A DNA stretch of 64,000 nt from Bradyrhizobium ivorense (GCF_900696085.1 NZ_CAADFC020000016.1:1150797-1214796); one strand, 5' to 3'; counted from the stretch's first letter, positions 53,158-61,009 are shown. Translations and numbers: made by a program. The notes: generated by a model not told the origin, from the letters alone.

Positions 53158-54192
53158 TCAGATCCCCGCCTCGAACTTCTTCAGCGTGGCCTGCAGATCG
53201 GCGTCGACCTTGGCGGCGTCGCCGCCGGCCTTCTTCACCGCCTCGGCCCAGCTGTCGCGCAGCGGCTTGACTGCCTTCTTCCACTCGGCGAGCTGGTCGG
53301 CGGTGAGCTGATAGACCTCATGGCCTTCCAGCGCCTTCATCTTGGTGCGGCCATTGGCCTCGAAATCGGTCCAGGGATCGGTGACCTTGGAGGCCCATTC
53401 CGGCGAGCAATGCGCGTCGATCACCTTCTTCTGGGCGTCCGACATCGAATTGTATTTGGCGAGGTTCATGTTGTAGGTGAACACCGTCGAATACAGCGGC
53501 ACGTCCATGTGGTACTTCACCACCTTGTCGATGCCGAACAGGAAGATCGAGCCCCAGGGGAAGGTGATCTCGTCGGCGACGCCGCGCTCGATCGCATCGC
53601 GCGATTCCGGCGCCGAGGCCTGCACGTTGGTGCCGCCGAACATCTTCACCATCTCGCCGATCGTGCTCTGCGCCGGGCGCACCTTGACGCCGGAGAGGTC
53701 GTTCGGCAGCACGATCTTCTTCTTGCCGTGCAGCGCGCCCGGATCGTGGATGAAGGCGAAGCACAGCTTGGTGTCCTTCATCTCGGTCGGCGCGTATTTG
53801 CGATACCATTCGTCGAGCGCCAGCGTGCCCTTCTTGCCGTCGGAGAAGGTGAACGGCAGCTGGCCCGCGGCTGCGATCGGGAAGCGGCCGGGCTGATAGC
53901 CGGGATTGACGTAGGTGACGTCGGCGATGCCGTCGCGCGCCATGTCGTAATGGTCGAACGCCTTGCCGAGCTGCTCGGAGGGGAACACGGTGACCTTGAT
54001 GGTGCCGCCCGAGGCCTTCTCGATGTCGGCGGCCCAGGCCTGCGTCGCCGGCACCAGCGGATGCGCCGGCGGCACCCACAGCGACACCTTCAGATTGACG
54101 GTCTTGTCCTGCGCCAAAGCCGGCGTGAAGACCGGGCCGGCGGCCGGCACGACCGAAGCGGCCACGAGCAGCGCCAACAACGATTTCCTCAT
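53158..54192 (-). CDS. dctP: TRAP transporter substrate-binding protein (DctP)
   Basis: 344 residues. Signal peptide (1-27, PALAQ), then a DctP fold with LKVSLWVPPAHPLVPATQAWAADIEKASGGTIKVTVFPSEQLGKAFDHYDM and the conserved Arg of the carboxylate clamp in LSGVKVRPAQSTIGEMV. It delivers an organic acid to DctQM. Next to pobA, 4-hydroxybenzoate or a related aromatic acid is the likely ligand (inference). Confidence 0.93.
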   Translation of the reverse strand: MRKSLLALLVAASVVPAAGPVFTPALAQDKTVNLKVSLWVPPAHPLVPATQAWAADIEKASGGTIKVTVFPSEQLGKAFDHYDMARDGIADVTYVNPGYQPGRFPIAAAGQLPFTFSDGKKGTLALDEWYRKYAPTEMKDTKLCFAFIHDPGALHGKKKIVLPNDLSGVKVRPAQSTIGEMVKMFGGTNVQASAPESRDAIERGVADEITFPWGSIFLFGIDKVVKYHMDVPLYSTVFTYNMNLAKYNSMSDAQKKVIDAHCSPEWASKVTDPWTDFEANGRTKMKALEGHEVYQLTADQLAEWKKAVKPLRDSWAEAVKKAGGDAAKVDADLQATLKKFEAGI

Positions 54193-54239
54193 CGCATCTC
54201 CTCCCTCTCCAGTGACGTCGGGCTTCGCGCCCGCTTTAG

Positions 54240-54259
54240 TTAGTTAACATGTTATCTAA
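54240..54259. promoter_or_regulatory. Strong 20-bp dyad before dctP
   Basis: TTAGTTAACATGTTATCTAA pairs at 9 of 10 positions across its centre, with TAACATGTTA perfect. It sits 48 bases upstream of dctP in the dctP/pobA divergent gap. No regulator gene is adjacent, so the binding protein is encoded elsewhere. A similar half (TGTTATATGATA) lies at 54391, nearer pobA. Confidence 0.6.
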
Positions 54260-54476
54260 TTCGCCCGCGCGATCAAGCCGGAATCTGCCGGACGGACGCC
54301 TGGTCGCACCCCGGCCCCCGCCGACTTGCCCCCTGCATCTTGCGCTGCGGCGAACGCATTTCACCCAGCAAATGCGCCTTGCCAAAACTGTTATATGATA
54401 TAGTTGCCATAGCAAGTTTGACGGTGGCGGGCGGCGGTCATCCGCCGCGAGCCTATCGCATCGGGAGGAGCGGGTA

Positions 54477-55646
54477 TTGCGGACAAAAGTAGCAATCATC
54501 GGCGCAGGTCCGTCCGGACTGTTGCTTGGGCAACTACTTCATACTTTCGGCGTAGACAACATTATTCTGGAGCGGCAGACCCCGGATTATGTGCTGGGGC
54601 GGATTCGCGCCGGCCTGCTCGAGGAAGGCACAGTGTCGCTGCTCGACCAGGTCGGCGCCGGCGCCCGGCTGCACCAGGAGGGCCTGGTCCATCACGGCGT
54701 CGAGCTGGCGTTCGGCGGGGCGCGGCACCGCATCGACATGCATGCGGCGACCGGCAAGACGGTCACGATCTATGGCCAGACCGAGGTGACGCTCGATCTG
54801 ATGAACGCCCGCAAGGCCGCCGGCCTGACCTCGGTGTATTCGGCGAGCGACGTCAAACCGCATGATTTCGACACCGATCATCCGCGCGTCACTTACGTGA
54901 AGGACGGCGTCAGCCATGAAATCGCCTGCGATTTCATCGCCGGCTGCGACGGGTTCCACGGCGTCAGCCGCGCCAGCGTGCCGGCCTCCGCGATCACGAG
55001 CTATGAGCGGGTCTATCCGTTCGGCTGGCTCGGCATCCTCTCCGAGACGCCGCCGGTCTCGCCGGAATTGATCTACAACAATCATGAGCGCGGCTTTGCG
55101 CTCTGCACCATGCGCTCCAGCCATCGCAGCCGCTACTATGTGCAGTGCCCGCTCGACGATCATGTCGACCAGTGGTCGGACGACCGGTTCTGGGACGAAC
55201 TGAAGCGCCGGCTCGACCAGAAGGCCGCGGACGAGCTCGTCACCGGCCCCTCGATCGAGAAGAGCATCGCGCCCTTGCGCAGTTTTGTCGCCGAGCCGAT
55301 GCGGTTCGGCCGGATGTTCCTGGCCGGCGACGCCTCGCACATCGTGCCGCCGACCGGCGCCAAGGGGCTCAACCTCGCCGCCAGCGACGTGCATTATCTG
55401 TCGCAGGCGCTGCGCGAATATTACGACGAGAAATCCTCCGCCGGGCTCGACGGCTATTCGGCCCGCGCGCTGGCGCGGGTCTGGAAGGCGGTGCGGTTCT
55501 CCTGGTGGATGACCTCGATGCTGCACAAATTCCCCGACGAGGGCGAATTCGCCGCACGCATCCAGATCGCCGAGCTGGATTATCTGGTGAGCTCGAAGGC
55601 GGCCTCGACCTCGCTGTCGGAGAATTATGTGGGGCTGCCGTTTTAG
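54477..55646 (+). CDS. pobA: 4-hydroxybenzoate 3-monooxygenase
   Basis: 389 residues from a TTG start at 54477, supported by GGGAGGAG 8 bases upstream and by the family N terminus (MRTKVAIIGAGPSGLLLG). FAD-binding GxGxxG at 9-14, Arg42/Arg44 in YVLGRIRAGLLEEG, the GCDGFHGVSR (DG) motif, and the FAD ribityl motif FLAGDASHIVPPTGAKGLNLAASD. These match p-hydroxybenzoate hydroxylase, which makes protocatechuate with NAD(P)H and O2. It is divergent from a TRAP operon that probably imports the substrate. No pca ring-cleavage genes are in the window. Confidence 0.95.
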   Translation: MRTKVAIIGAGPSGLLLGQLLHTFGVDNIILERQTPDYVLGRIRAGLLEEGTVSLLDQVGAGARLHQEGLVHHGVELAFGGARHRIDMHAATGKTVTIYGQTEVTLDLMNARKAAGLTSVYSASDVKPHDFDTDHPRVTYVKDGVSHEIACDFIAGCDGFHGVSRASVPASAITSYERVYPFGWLGILSETPPVSPELIYNNHERGFALCTMRSSHRSRYYVQCPLDDHVDQWSDDRFWDELKRRLDQKAADELVTGPSIEKSIAPLRSFVAEPMRFGRMFLAGDASHIVPPTGAKGLNLAASDVHYLSQALREYYDEKSSAGLDGYSARALARVWKAVRFSWWMTSMLHKFPDEGEFAARIQIAELDYLVSSKAASTSLSENYVGLPF

Positions 55647-55672
55647 GGTTGAGCGGCTCTGATGCCCGACCC

Positions 55673-55808
55673 GTCATCCCCGCGCAAAGGCTTCGCCTTT
55701 GTCGCTGGAGGTGCGAGCCTCTTCGGCGAGCCTCGAAGGATGAATCGGCCACCAGCGGGGCCGTCGACCCTTCGAGGGCCGCTGAAGAAGCGGCCACCTC
55801 AGGGTGAC
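55673..55808. repeat. Palindromic repeat, family E (copy 3)
   Basis: GTCATCCCCGCGCAAAGGCT...CTCGAAGGATGA and ACCCTTCGAGGGCCG...CACCTCAGGGTGAC. It fills the gap between the convergent pobA and DUF6632-like genes. Confidence 0.87.
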
Positions 55809-55830
55809 GGTGTCAGGAAGCGTGCCCGCT

Positions 55831-56217
55831 TCACGCCGCAGCCGCCGCCTGCCGCGGCGTCAGCCAGCCCAGAACCAGTGCGATCAGAAACAGCGCCGGG
55901 ACGTCGCCGACGAGATGGCCGCGCTCGGCGTCATCGGTGATCGCCTGCACCGCCATGACGCCGCCATGCACGATGCTCGACCATACCGTGAACCAGATCA
56001 GGCTGCGGTGCTCGAGCGGATTGCGCGCGGCAAACAGCAGGAACACGCCGAGCGTGGCGTAGATGCCGACGATCATCATCGGGTAGTGCGAATGGCCATG
56101 CCCCCACGACCAGCCCGACGGCCAGAGCTGGAACAGCGGATAAACCGCGAAGATCATGATCAGGCCGACCGCGACCAGCGCGATGCGAAGACAGGCCAGG
56201 CGGGTCTCGGCGGACAT
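55831..56217 (-). CDS. Small four-helix membrane protein, DUF6632-like
   Basis: 128 residues from ATG 56217. Four membrane helices with YPLFQLWPSGWSWGHGHSHYPMMIVGIYATLGVFLLFAARNPLEHRSLIWFTVWSSIVHGGVMAVQA between helix 1 and 3. This WSWGH...YPMMIVGIYA pattern is like DUF6632 proteins as I remember them; function unknown. Confidence 0.75.
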   Translation of the reverse strand: MSAETRLACLRIALVAVGLIMIFAVYPLFQLWPSGWSWGHGHSHYPMMIVGIYATLGVFLLFAARNPLEHRSLIWFTVWSSIVHGGVMAVQAITDDAERGHLVGDVPALFLIALVLGWLTPRQAAAAA

Positions 56218-56320
56218 AATCTGCTCCAAGGATACGATAGACGGGTGCAATAGACGCTGCGCGGAGGATGTCACAAACGGCGGGCGGAGCCAGTGAATTG
56301 CATCACGATTTGGGAGTGCA

Positions 56321-56380
56321 CGGCCACCGGCCGGGCCGTCGACCCTTCGAGGCTCGCAAGGGCTCGCACCTCAGGGTGAC
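56321..56380. repeat. Half copy of family E repeat
   Basis: GGCCACCGGCCGGGCCGTCG ACCCTTCGAGGCTCG... ending CTCGCACCTCAGGGTGAC; the left arm is missing. No gene is seen in the 238-base gap before the hotdog thioesterase gene. Confidence 0.75.
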
Positions 56381-56512
56381 GGTGATGGAGCGTGACGGTG
56401 ATAGAGCACTTTCAAACACATCGGCGAATCCCGTTTAAAACTTTGTAGGCGGTGAAACCGTCATCGACATCGCGTTCAATGCGGGCAACGCAATGAAAGA
56501 CGTGAGATCGAG

Positions 56513-56980
56513 ATGAGCACCGATGCATCTATCGCCGCCGACGTCCCGCAGGACGTCCCTCAAGGCTTCGAGCCGCTGTTCCGCAAGAGCCCACTCACCG
56601 AGCCGTGGGAGCCGCTTTACGCCAGGAAGACCGACAGGGCCGTGATCATCGGCGTGCGGCTAGCGCGGCCGCACACCAACGGGCGCGGGCTGATCCATGG
56701 CGGGCTGATCGCAGCGCTCGCCGACAATGCGATGGGCTACAGCTGCGCGCAGGCGACCGGCTGGCGCACCACCTTCGTGACGATTTCGCTGGCGGTCGAT
56801 TTCGTCGGCACCGCCAATATCGGGCAATGGCTCACGGTGGAGAGCGACGTGATCAAGACCGGCAGCACGATCTGCTTCGCGCAGAGCCTGATCAAGGCCG
56901 ACGACGTCACCATCGCCCGCGCCAACGGCACCTTTCGCGTGGTGCCGAAGAAGGACGTTGTCGTTCCGGGGCGCGAGTGA
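56513..56980 (+). CDS. PaaI-type hotdog thioesterase
   Basis: 155 residues. HTNGRGLIHGGLIAALADNAMGYSCAQATGW is the HGG...D motif of PaaI-type acyl-CoA thioesterases, and VTISLAVDFVGTANIGQWLTVESDVIKTGSTICFAQSLIKADD the following strands. It would hydrolyse an acyl- or aryl-CoA. The last codons (VVVPGRE-stop) are read from the start of a family B repeat, so the original C terminus has been replaced or ends inside the repeat. Confidence 0.88.
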   Translation: MSTDASIAADVPQDVPQGFEPLFRKSPLTEPWEPLYARKTDRAVIIGVRLARPHTNGRGLIHGGLIAALADNAMGYSCAQATGWRTTFVTISLAVDFVGTANIGQWLTVESDVIKTGSTICFAQSLIKADDVTIARANGTFRVVPKKDVVVPGRE

Positions 56981-57041
56981 AACGAGCGAACCCGGAACCT
57001 CGAGATTCCGGGTTCGATGCTGCGCATCGCCCCGGAATGAC
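56960..57041. repeat. Palindromic repeat, family B (copy 5)
   Basis: GTCGTTCCGGGGCGCGAG... and ...GCATCGCCCCGGAATGAC. Its left end supplies the last seven codons and TGA of the thioesterase gene; its right end stops 2 bases before the end of the convergent LysR gene. Confidence 0.88.
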
Positions 57042-57043
57042 AC

Positions 57044-57943
57044 TTACCCAAAATGCCAATCGGTGATCTCGGTGACGAGATCGATGAAGGTGCGCACCTT
57101 GGCAGAGAGCAACCGCGTCGTCGGGTAGACGATGTGGATCGGCATCGCAGGCTCCTCGAATGCGGCGAGCACGATTTGCAGCCGCCCGGCTTTCAGCGAT
57201 TCGGCGGCCTGATAGGCCATCACCCGGGTCAGCCCGCCGTCCTGCTCGGCGTACTGGATCGCGGCATCCGAAGAGTTGCTGGCAAAGCGCGGCGTGCTGG
57301 CGATGCGGATCTCGCGGCCGTCCTCGACAAAGCGCCAGTCGGGCCCGGCGGCCATCGCGCCGAACTGGATCGTGTCATGATCGGCAATATCCGCCGGCCG
57401 CCGCGGCTCGCCGCGCGCCTTGAGATAGCCGGGCGAGGCCACCACGATGCGCCGCATCTCGCCGACATGGCGCGCCACCAGTGTCGAATCCGGCAAATGG
57501 CCGATCCTGACCGCGACATCGACGCCGTCCTCGACCAAATTGATGGTGCGGTCGGTCAGGCGCAGGTCGACGCCGACGCCGCCATAACGCTTGAGGTAGG
57601 CCGTCACGACCGGGCTGACGTGCAGCCGGCCGAAGCCGACCGGCGCCGAGATCACCAGCCGGCCCTCGGGGCGGGTGCGCTCGCCCTCGACCGCATCCTC
57701 CGCCTCCTCGACATCGGACAGGATCCGGCGCGCCCGCTCCAGATAGCGCGCGCCGGCATCGGTCAGCGTCACCTGCCGCGTGGTCCGCTGCAGCAGCCGC
57801 GCACCCAGCCGCTCCTCCAGCGCCGCGATCAGCCGGGTCACGGCGGATGGCGAGACGCCGAGCTTGCGCGCGGCGGGGGCAAAGCCCTGCTGGTCGGCCA
57901 CGGCGACGAAGGCCTGCATGGCATCGAGGCGGTCCATGGACAT
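57044..57943 (-). CDS. LysR-family transcriptional regulator
   Basis: 299 residues. The N-terminal HTH (MDRLDAMQAFVAVADQQGFAPAARKLGVSPSAVTRLIAALEERLGARLLQRTTR) and a CrgA-like effector domain (HVSPVVTAYLKRYGGVGVDLRLTDRTINLVEDGVDVAVRIGHL). It is divergent from a PPOX-family gene 114 bases away, its likely target. The dyad ATTAT-TGC-ATAAT (57942-57954) overlaps its start and may be an autoregulatory site. Confidence 0.9.
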   Translation of the reverse strand: MSMDRLDAMQAFVAVADQQGFAPAARKLGVSPSAVTRLIAALEERLGARLLQRTTRQVTLTDAGARYLERARRILSDVEEAEDAVEGERTRPEGRLVISAPVGFGRLHVSPVVTAYLKRYGGVGVDLRLTDRTINLVEDGVDVAVRIGHLPDSTLVARHVGEMRRIVVASPGYLKARGEPRRPADIADHDTIQFGAMAAGPDWRFVEDGREIRIASTPRFASNSSDAAIQYAEQDGGLTRVMAYQAAESLKAGRLQIVLAAFEEPAMPIHIVYPTTRLLSAKVRTFIDLVTEITDWHFG

Positions 57944-58057
57944 TATTGCATAATCGGCAACAGTGCAGTGTCAATTCACAAGATTGATTAGAGTATGGAA
58001 ATGGCCATTTTGGAGACCGAAGGACGACCGTTGTGGCGCCCGTGACGGGAGGCTCAG

Positions 58058-58687
58058 ATGTCAGACGTTCACGCCATTTCCAGCGATATCGCATTCAGCC
58101 CGACCGTGAAGGCGATCCAGAGCCGCAAGGGCTCGCGCGACGGCTATGCCGAGATGGAGGCGCGCGGCGGCTTTCGCACCGAGATCGACGAGAACCTTGG
58201 GGCCTTCCTCGCGGACGCCAACAGCTTCTATCTCGCGACCGCCTCCGCCGACGGCCAGCCCTACATCCAGCACCGCGGCGGGCCGGCGGGGTTCATCAAG
58301 ATCGTCGACAAGAACACGATCGCGTTCGCCGACTATGCCGGCAACCGGCAATACATCACCCAGGGCAATCTCGCCGAGAATCCCAAGGCCTACATCTTCG
58401 TGATGGACTATGCGCACCGCCGCCGCGTCAAGCTGTGGGGCGAGGCGCGCGTGGTCGAGGACGATCCGGCGCTGACGCGCTCGCTGATGCCGCACGGTTA
58501 CCGGGCGCGGCCCGAGCAGGTGATCCTGTTCAAGATCGCGGCGTGGGACACCAACTGCCCGCAGCACATTCCGCAGAAGTTCGATGCGGCCGACGTGGCT
58601 GCGGCGCTGGCGACACGCGATGCGCGCATCGCCGAGCTCGAGGCCGAACTGGCGGCATTGAAGAGCCAGCCCGCGCCTCTTGTTTGA
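58058..58687 (+). CDS. Pyridoxamine-5'-phosphate-oxidase-like (PPOX) flavoprotein
   Basis: 209 residues with a split-barrel FMN-binding core: LGAFLADANSFYLATASADGQPYIQHRGGPAGFIKIVDKNTIAFADYAGNRQYITQGNLAENPKAYIFVMDY is the canonical PPOX pattern. It ends with a coiled-coil-like tail (AALATRDARIAELEAELAALKSQ). Substrate unknown. It is divergent from the LysR gene. Confidence 0.88.
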   Translation: MSDVHAISSDIAFSPTVKAIQSRKGSRDGYAEMEARGGFRTEIDENLGAFLADANSFYLATASADGQPYIQHRGGPAGFIKIVDKNTIAFADYAGNRQYITQGNLAENPKAYIFVMDYAHRRRVKLWGEARVVEDDPALTRSLMPHGYRARPEQVILFKIAAWDTNCPQHIPQKFDAADVAAALATRDARIAELEAELAALKSQPAPLV

Positions 58688-58688
58688 C

Positions 58689-58733
58689 GCGTTTTCTTCA
58701 CGCGAACCGGCATCCACTTCGCTCGAAAACGCT
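58689..58733. repeat. Palindromic repeat, family H
   Basis: Ends GCGTTTTCTTCACGCGAA and TTCGCTCGAAAACGC around CCGGCATCCAC. It fills the 61-base gap between the convergent PPOX and GST genes and is probably a bidirectional 3' hairpin. Confidence 0.75.
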
Positions 58734-58748
58734 CTGGTCGCCAGCGAG

Positions 58749-59480
58749 CTAGGCCGCTTCCTGCTGCAGCGGCGCCCAACCGAATTCCGGATAATATTGC
58801 AGCATCATCCGGTCGACATAGGCGGTGAGGTTGTCGAATTTTTCGACCCGCGCGCGCAGCGGCGAATCGAAGAACGGCGTCAAAATTCCGGCGACCGCGC
58901 CGAACGCGGTGGCGTCGGTGCCGCAGGGCGTGTTGCCCATCAGATAGGGCTTGTCGCCGAGCTGTACCGACAGCGCGAACAGCGATCGCACCGCGAGGTC
59001 GACATCCTCGTCGGGCGCATGACGGCCAAGGCCGCTGAGCAGATAGTTCTCGGCGACGCGGAACTGGGCGTCCTCGCGCATCTTGTCGCGCAGATGATCG
59101 GGCGCACCGTCGAAGAAATGCGCCGGGCCCTTGGCGAAATTCGCGTCGTCGACCCAGCGGGCGCCGACCAGCGCCCAATAGACGTGATGTTCGATCATGC
59201 GCTCGAAGGCCCAGGCCTGGGCGCGCGCCTGCAGGCTGAGCGGCGCATCGAAATCGAAACCGTATTTGCCCTCGATATGGGCTCGGATGAAGGTCGAATC
59301 GGCGACGGTCTCGCCGTCGTCGGTGATGAACGGCAGCTGGCCCTTGGGCGACGCCGGCGGCCTCGCCTGTTCCTTCCGGTAGTCGAGCCCGGCCATCTTG
59401 AGCTGAACCTCGGTCTTGGTCACGAAAGGGCTGATCTCGGGCAAGCCGAAACCCGGGCCAAAACCAAAAAGCGTAATCAT
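58749..59480 (-). CDS. Glutathione S-transferase-family protein
   Basis: 243 residues from ATG 59480. A thioredoxin-like N-terminal domain (MITLFGFGPGFGLPEISPFVTKTEVQLKMAGLDYRKE, then KGQLPFITDDGETVADSTFIRAHIE with the cis-Pro and Asp-Ser pair), followed by a helical C-terminal domain with FDNLTAYVDRMMLQYYPEFG. It lacks a clear N-terminal catalytic Cys or Ser. A near-perfect 24-bp dyad lies 46 bases upstream and matches one before the next ORF. Confidence 0.88.
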   Translation of the reverse strand: MITLFGFGPGFGLPEISPFVTKTEVQLKMAGLDYRKEQARPPASPKGQLPFITDDGETVADSTFIRAHIEGKYGFDFDAPLSLQARAQAWAFERMIEHHVYWALVGARWVDDANFAKGPAHFFDGAPDHLRDKMREDAQFRVAENYLLSGLGRHAPDEDVDLAVRSLFALSVQLGDKPYLMGNTPCGTDATAFGAVAGILTPFFDSPLRARVEKFDNLTAYVDRMMLQYYPEFGWAPLQQEAA

Positions 59481-59525
59481 TTGAAGCTCCTGATTGCCTG
59501 GTCGTGAAATGAGGCTAGCGTGCCC

Positions 59526-59549
59526 CTGCTGCCACCATGGTGTCAGCAG
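59526..59549. promoter_or_regulatory. 24-bp dyad, copy 1, before the GST gene
   Basis: Half-sites CTGCTGCCACCA and TGGTGTCAGCAG; 22 of 24 positions are symmetric. It is 46 bases from the GST ATG. On the minus strand GCTAGC follows 6 bases later, where a -10 box would lie. Copy 2 is at 59824; the two are identical at 22 of 24 positions. Confidence 0.75.
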
Positions 59550-59776
59550 TAGTGGCATTCACTGCCATAGGCGCGGACCGGAGCGAGGCGGCGAACCGCC
59601 TCGCGAACCCGTTTCACCACCCGCGCCCGTCCGTACGCAAAGGCCGCGGCGACCGACCGTGCGAGCAGCACAACCAGGGCCCAGCGCATGTCGCCGGAGG
59701 TGGAGTAGACCGTGATCATTTGTTCCAGCGCGAAACCCTGCGCCCGCCGGAAACCGAGTTCATCAAGATTGGTCAT
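59543..59776 (-). CDS. Small protein, 77 residues
   Basis: From ATG 59776, with AAGGGA 9 bases before it: MTNLDELGFRRAQGFALEQMITVYSTSGDMRWALVVLLARSVAAAFAYGRARVVKRVREAVRRLAP. One hydrophobic helix (WALVVLLARSVAAAFAYG) is followed by a strongly basic helix; no known family. It is supported by having the 24-bp dyad 48 bases upstream, the same distance as before the GST gene. Its 3' end overlaps copy 1 of that dyad. Confidence 0.6.
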   Translation of the reverse strand: MTNLDELGFRRAQGFALEQMITVYSTSGDMRWALVVLLARSVAAAFAYGRARVVKRVREAVRRLAPVRAYGSECHYC

Positions 59777-59823
59777 GGACAAATTCCCTTCATTTGAGGT
59801 GTTGTCCTGGTATAGCCCCCGCC

Positions 59824-59847
59824 TGCTGCCAACATGCTGTCAGCAGC
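59824..59847. promoter_or_regulatory. 24-bp dyad, copy 2, between the small ORF and the WYL regulator
   Basis: Half-sites CTGCTGCCAACA and TGCTGTCAGCAG; 20 of 24 positions symmetric. It is 48 bases from the small-ORF ATG on the minus strand and 147 bases before the WYL regulator on the plus strand. GCTATA (59816-59811, minus) follows 7 bases later, like GCTAGC after copy 1. Confidence 0.75.
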
Positions 59848-59993
59848 AGCGCGGCCGGGTGTAAAAAGGCGACGCGCCGCGAGGCCAAAAAGCCTGCCAA
59901 GAGGCTCGCCAAAGAGACCCGTCAACAGACCTGCCAGAGCGTGCTGCAAGAGCTTGCTGAAAGATTGCGAAGAGAATTGCGAAGAGAAATGCC

Positions 59994-60692
59994 ATGAGAC
60001 GCGCCGACCGGCTGTTTCAAATCATCCAGGTGCTTCGCCGCACCCGTAAACCTTTGACCGCGGACGCGATCGCGGCCGAGCTCGAGACCTCGAAGCGCAC
60101 GATCTATCGCGACATCGCGAGCCTGATCGAGCAGCGGGTGCCGATCCGCGGCGAGGCCGGCATGGGCTACATCCTGGAGAAGGGATTCGACCTGCCGCCC
60201 TTGATGCTGACACCCGACGAGATCGAGGCCTGCGTGCTCGGCGCGCAATGGGTGGTCGGCCATGCCGATCCGGCGCTGGCGCGCGCCGCCGAAGACCTGA
60301 TGGCCAAGATCGCCGAGACCGTGCCGGACCGGCTGCGGCCGTTCGTGCTGGAGCCGGCGAGCCGCGCCCGCTCGGCGTGGAATCGCGAGCCCGACCGCAT
60401 CGACATGGTGAAGACGCGCAGCCAGATCCACGAGGGCAAGAAGATCACACTCAACTACCGCGACGAGCACGGCCGCGATAGCGAGCGCACGATCTGGCCG
60501 ATCGCGGTCGGCTATCACGAGGCGGTGCGGCTGCTGGCGGCATGGTGCGAGCTGCGCAAGGACTTTCGCAGCTTCCGCACCGACCGCGTGGTCGCCGCGA
60601 CCTATCACGACGACAAATATCCTGAACGGCGCGACCTGCTCCGGGCGCGCTGGCGGCGCAGCCTGGTCTGGGAAGCGCCGAAGGTGACCTGA
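59994..60692 (+). CDS. YafY-type transcriptional regulator (HTH + WYL domain)
   Basis: 232 residues. HTH_11 winged helix (1-60: MRRADRLFQIIQVLRRTRKPLTADAIAAELETSKRTIYRDIASLIEQRVPIRGEAGMGYIL) and a WYL domain (about 130-215). The canonical W-Y-L triad is not fully conserved, but the basic ligand-binding surface is (TLNYRDEHGRDSERTIWPIAVGYHEAVRLLAAWCELRKDFRSFRTDRV). It is the natural candidate to bind the 24-bp dyads at 59526 and 59824 and so to control the GST gene, the small ORF and perhaps itself. The cysteine-cluster gene starts at its stop codon (TGATG). Confidence 0.92.
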   Translation: MRRADRLFQIIQVLRRTRKPLTADAIAAELETSKRTIYRDIASLIEQRVPIRGEAGMGYILEKGFDLPPLMLTPDEIEACVLGAQWVVGHADPALARAAEDLMAKIAETVPDRLRPFVLEPASRARSAWNREPDRIDMVKTRSQIHEGKKITLNYRDEHGRDSERTIWPIAVGYHEAVRLLAAWCELRKDFRSFRTDRVVAATYHDDKYPERRDLLRARWRRSLVWEAPKVT

Positions 60693-61009
60693 TGGCGGCA
60701 GACGTGACCGAAGCCGCGGAGCCGAGCCCCTGCCAGTCCTGCGGCGCCTGCTGCAGCTATTCGGAGAACTGGCCGCGCTTCACCACCGAGGACGATGACC
60801 AGCTCGACCTGATCCCACCGCAATTCGTCAACGCGCGGCTATCAGGCATGCGCTGCGACGGCGACCGCTGCTCGGCGCTGTCGGGCAAGATCGGCGAAGC
60901 GACGCGCTGCGACGTCTACGCAGTGCGCCCGGAAGTGTGCCGCACCTGCATGCCCGGCGATGCCGAATGCGCGATGGCCCGGCGCCGCCATGGACTGCCG
61001 GTGATTTAA
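60692..61009 (+). CDS. YkgJ-family cysteine-cluster protein
   Basis: 105 residues. CQSCGACCSYSENWPRF, then MRCDGDRCSALSGKIGEATRCDVYAVRPEVCRTCMPGDAECAMARRRHG: the eight-plus cysteine pattern of the YkgJ/UPF0153 family, thought to bind Zn or an Fe-S cluster. Its start shares a base with the WYL regulator stop, so the two are translationally coupled. Confidence 0.9.
   Translation: MAADVTEAAEPSPCQSCGACCSYSENWPRFTTEDDDQLDLIPPQFVNARLSGMRCDGDRCSALSGKIGEATRCDVYAVRPEVCRTCMPGDAECAMARRRHGLPVI

Noticed and set aside
59526..59549. 24-bp dyads as transcription terminators
   Set aside because: No U-tract follows on either strand, the two copies are conserved in base identity (not just pairing), and both lie upstream of start codons.
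59834..60049. 71-residue plus-strand frame starting in dyad copy 2
   Set aside because: It starts inside the 24-bp dyad, has no ribosome site, and runs out of frame into the WYL gene.
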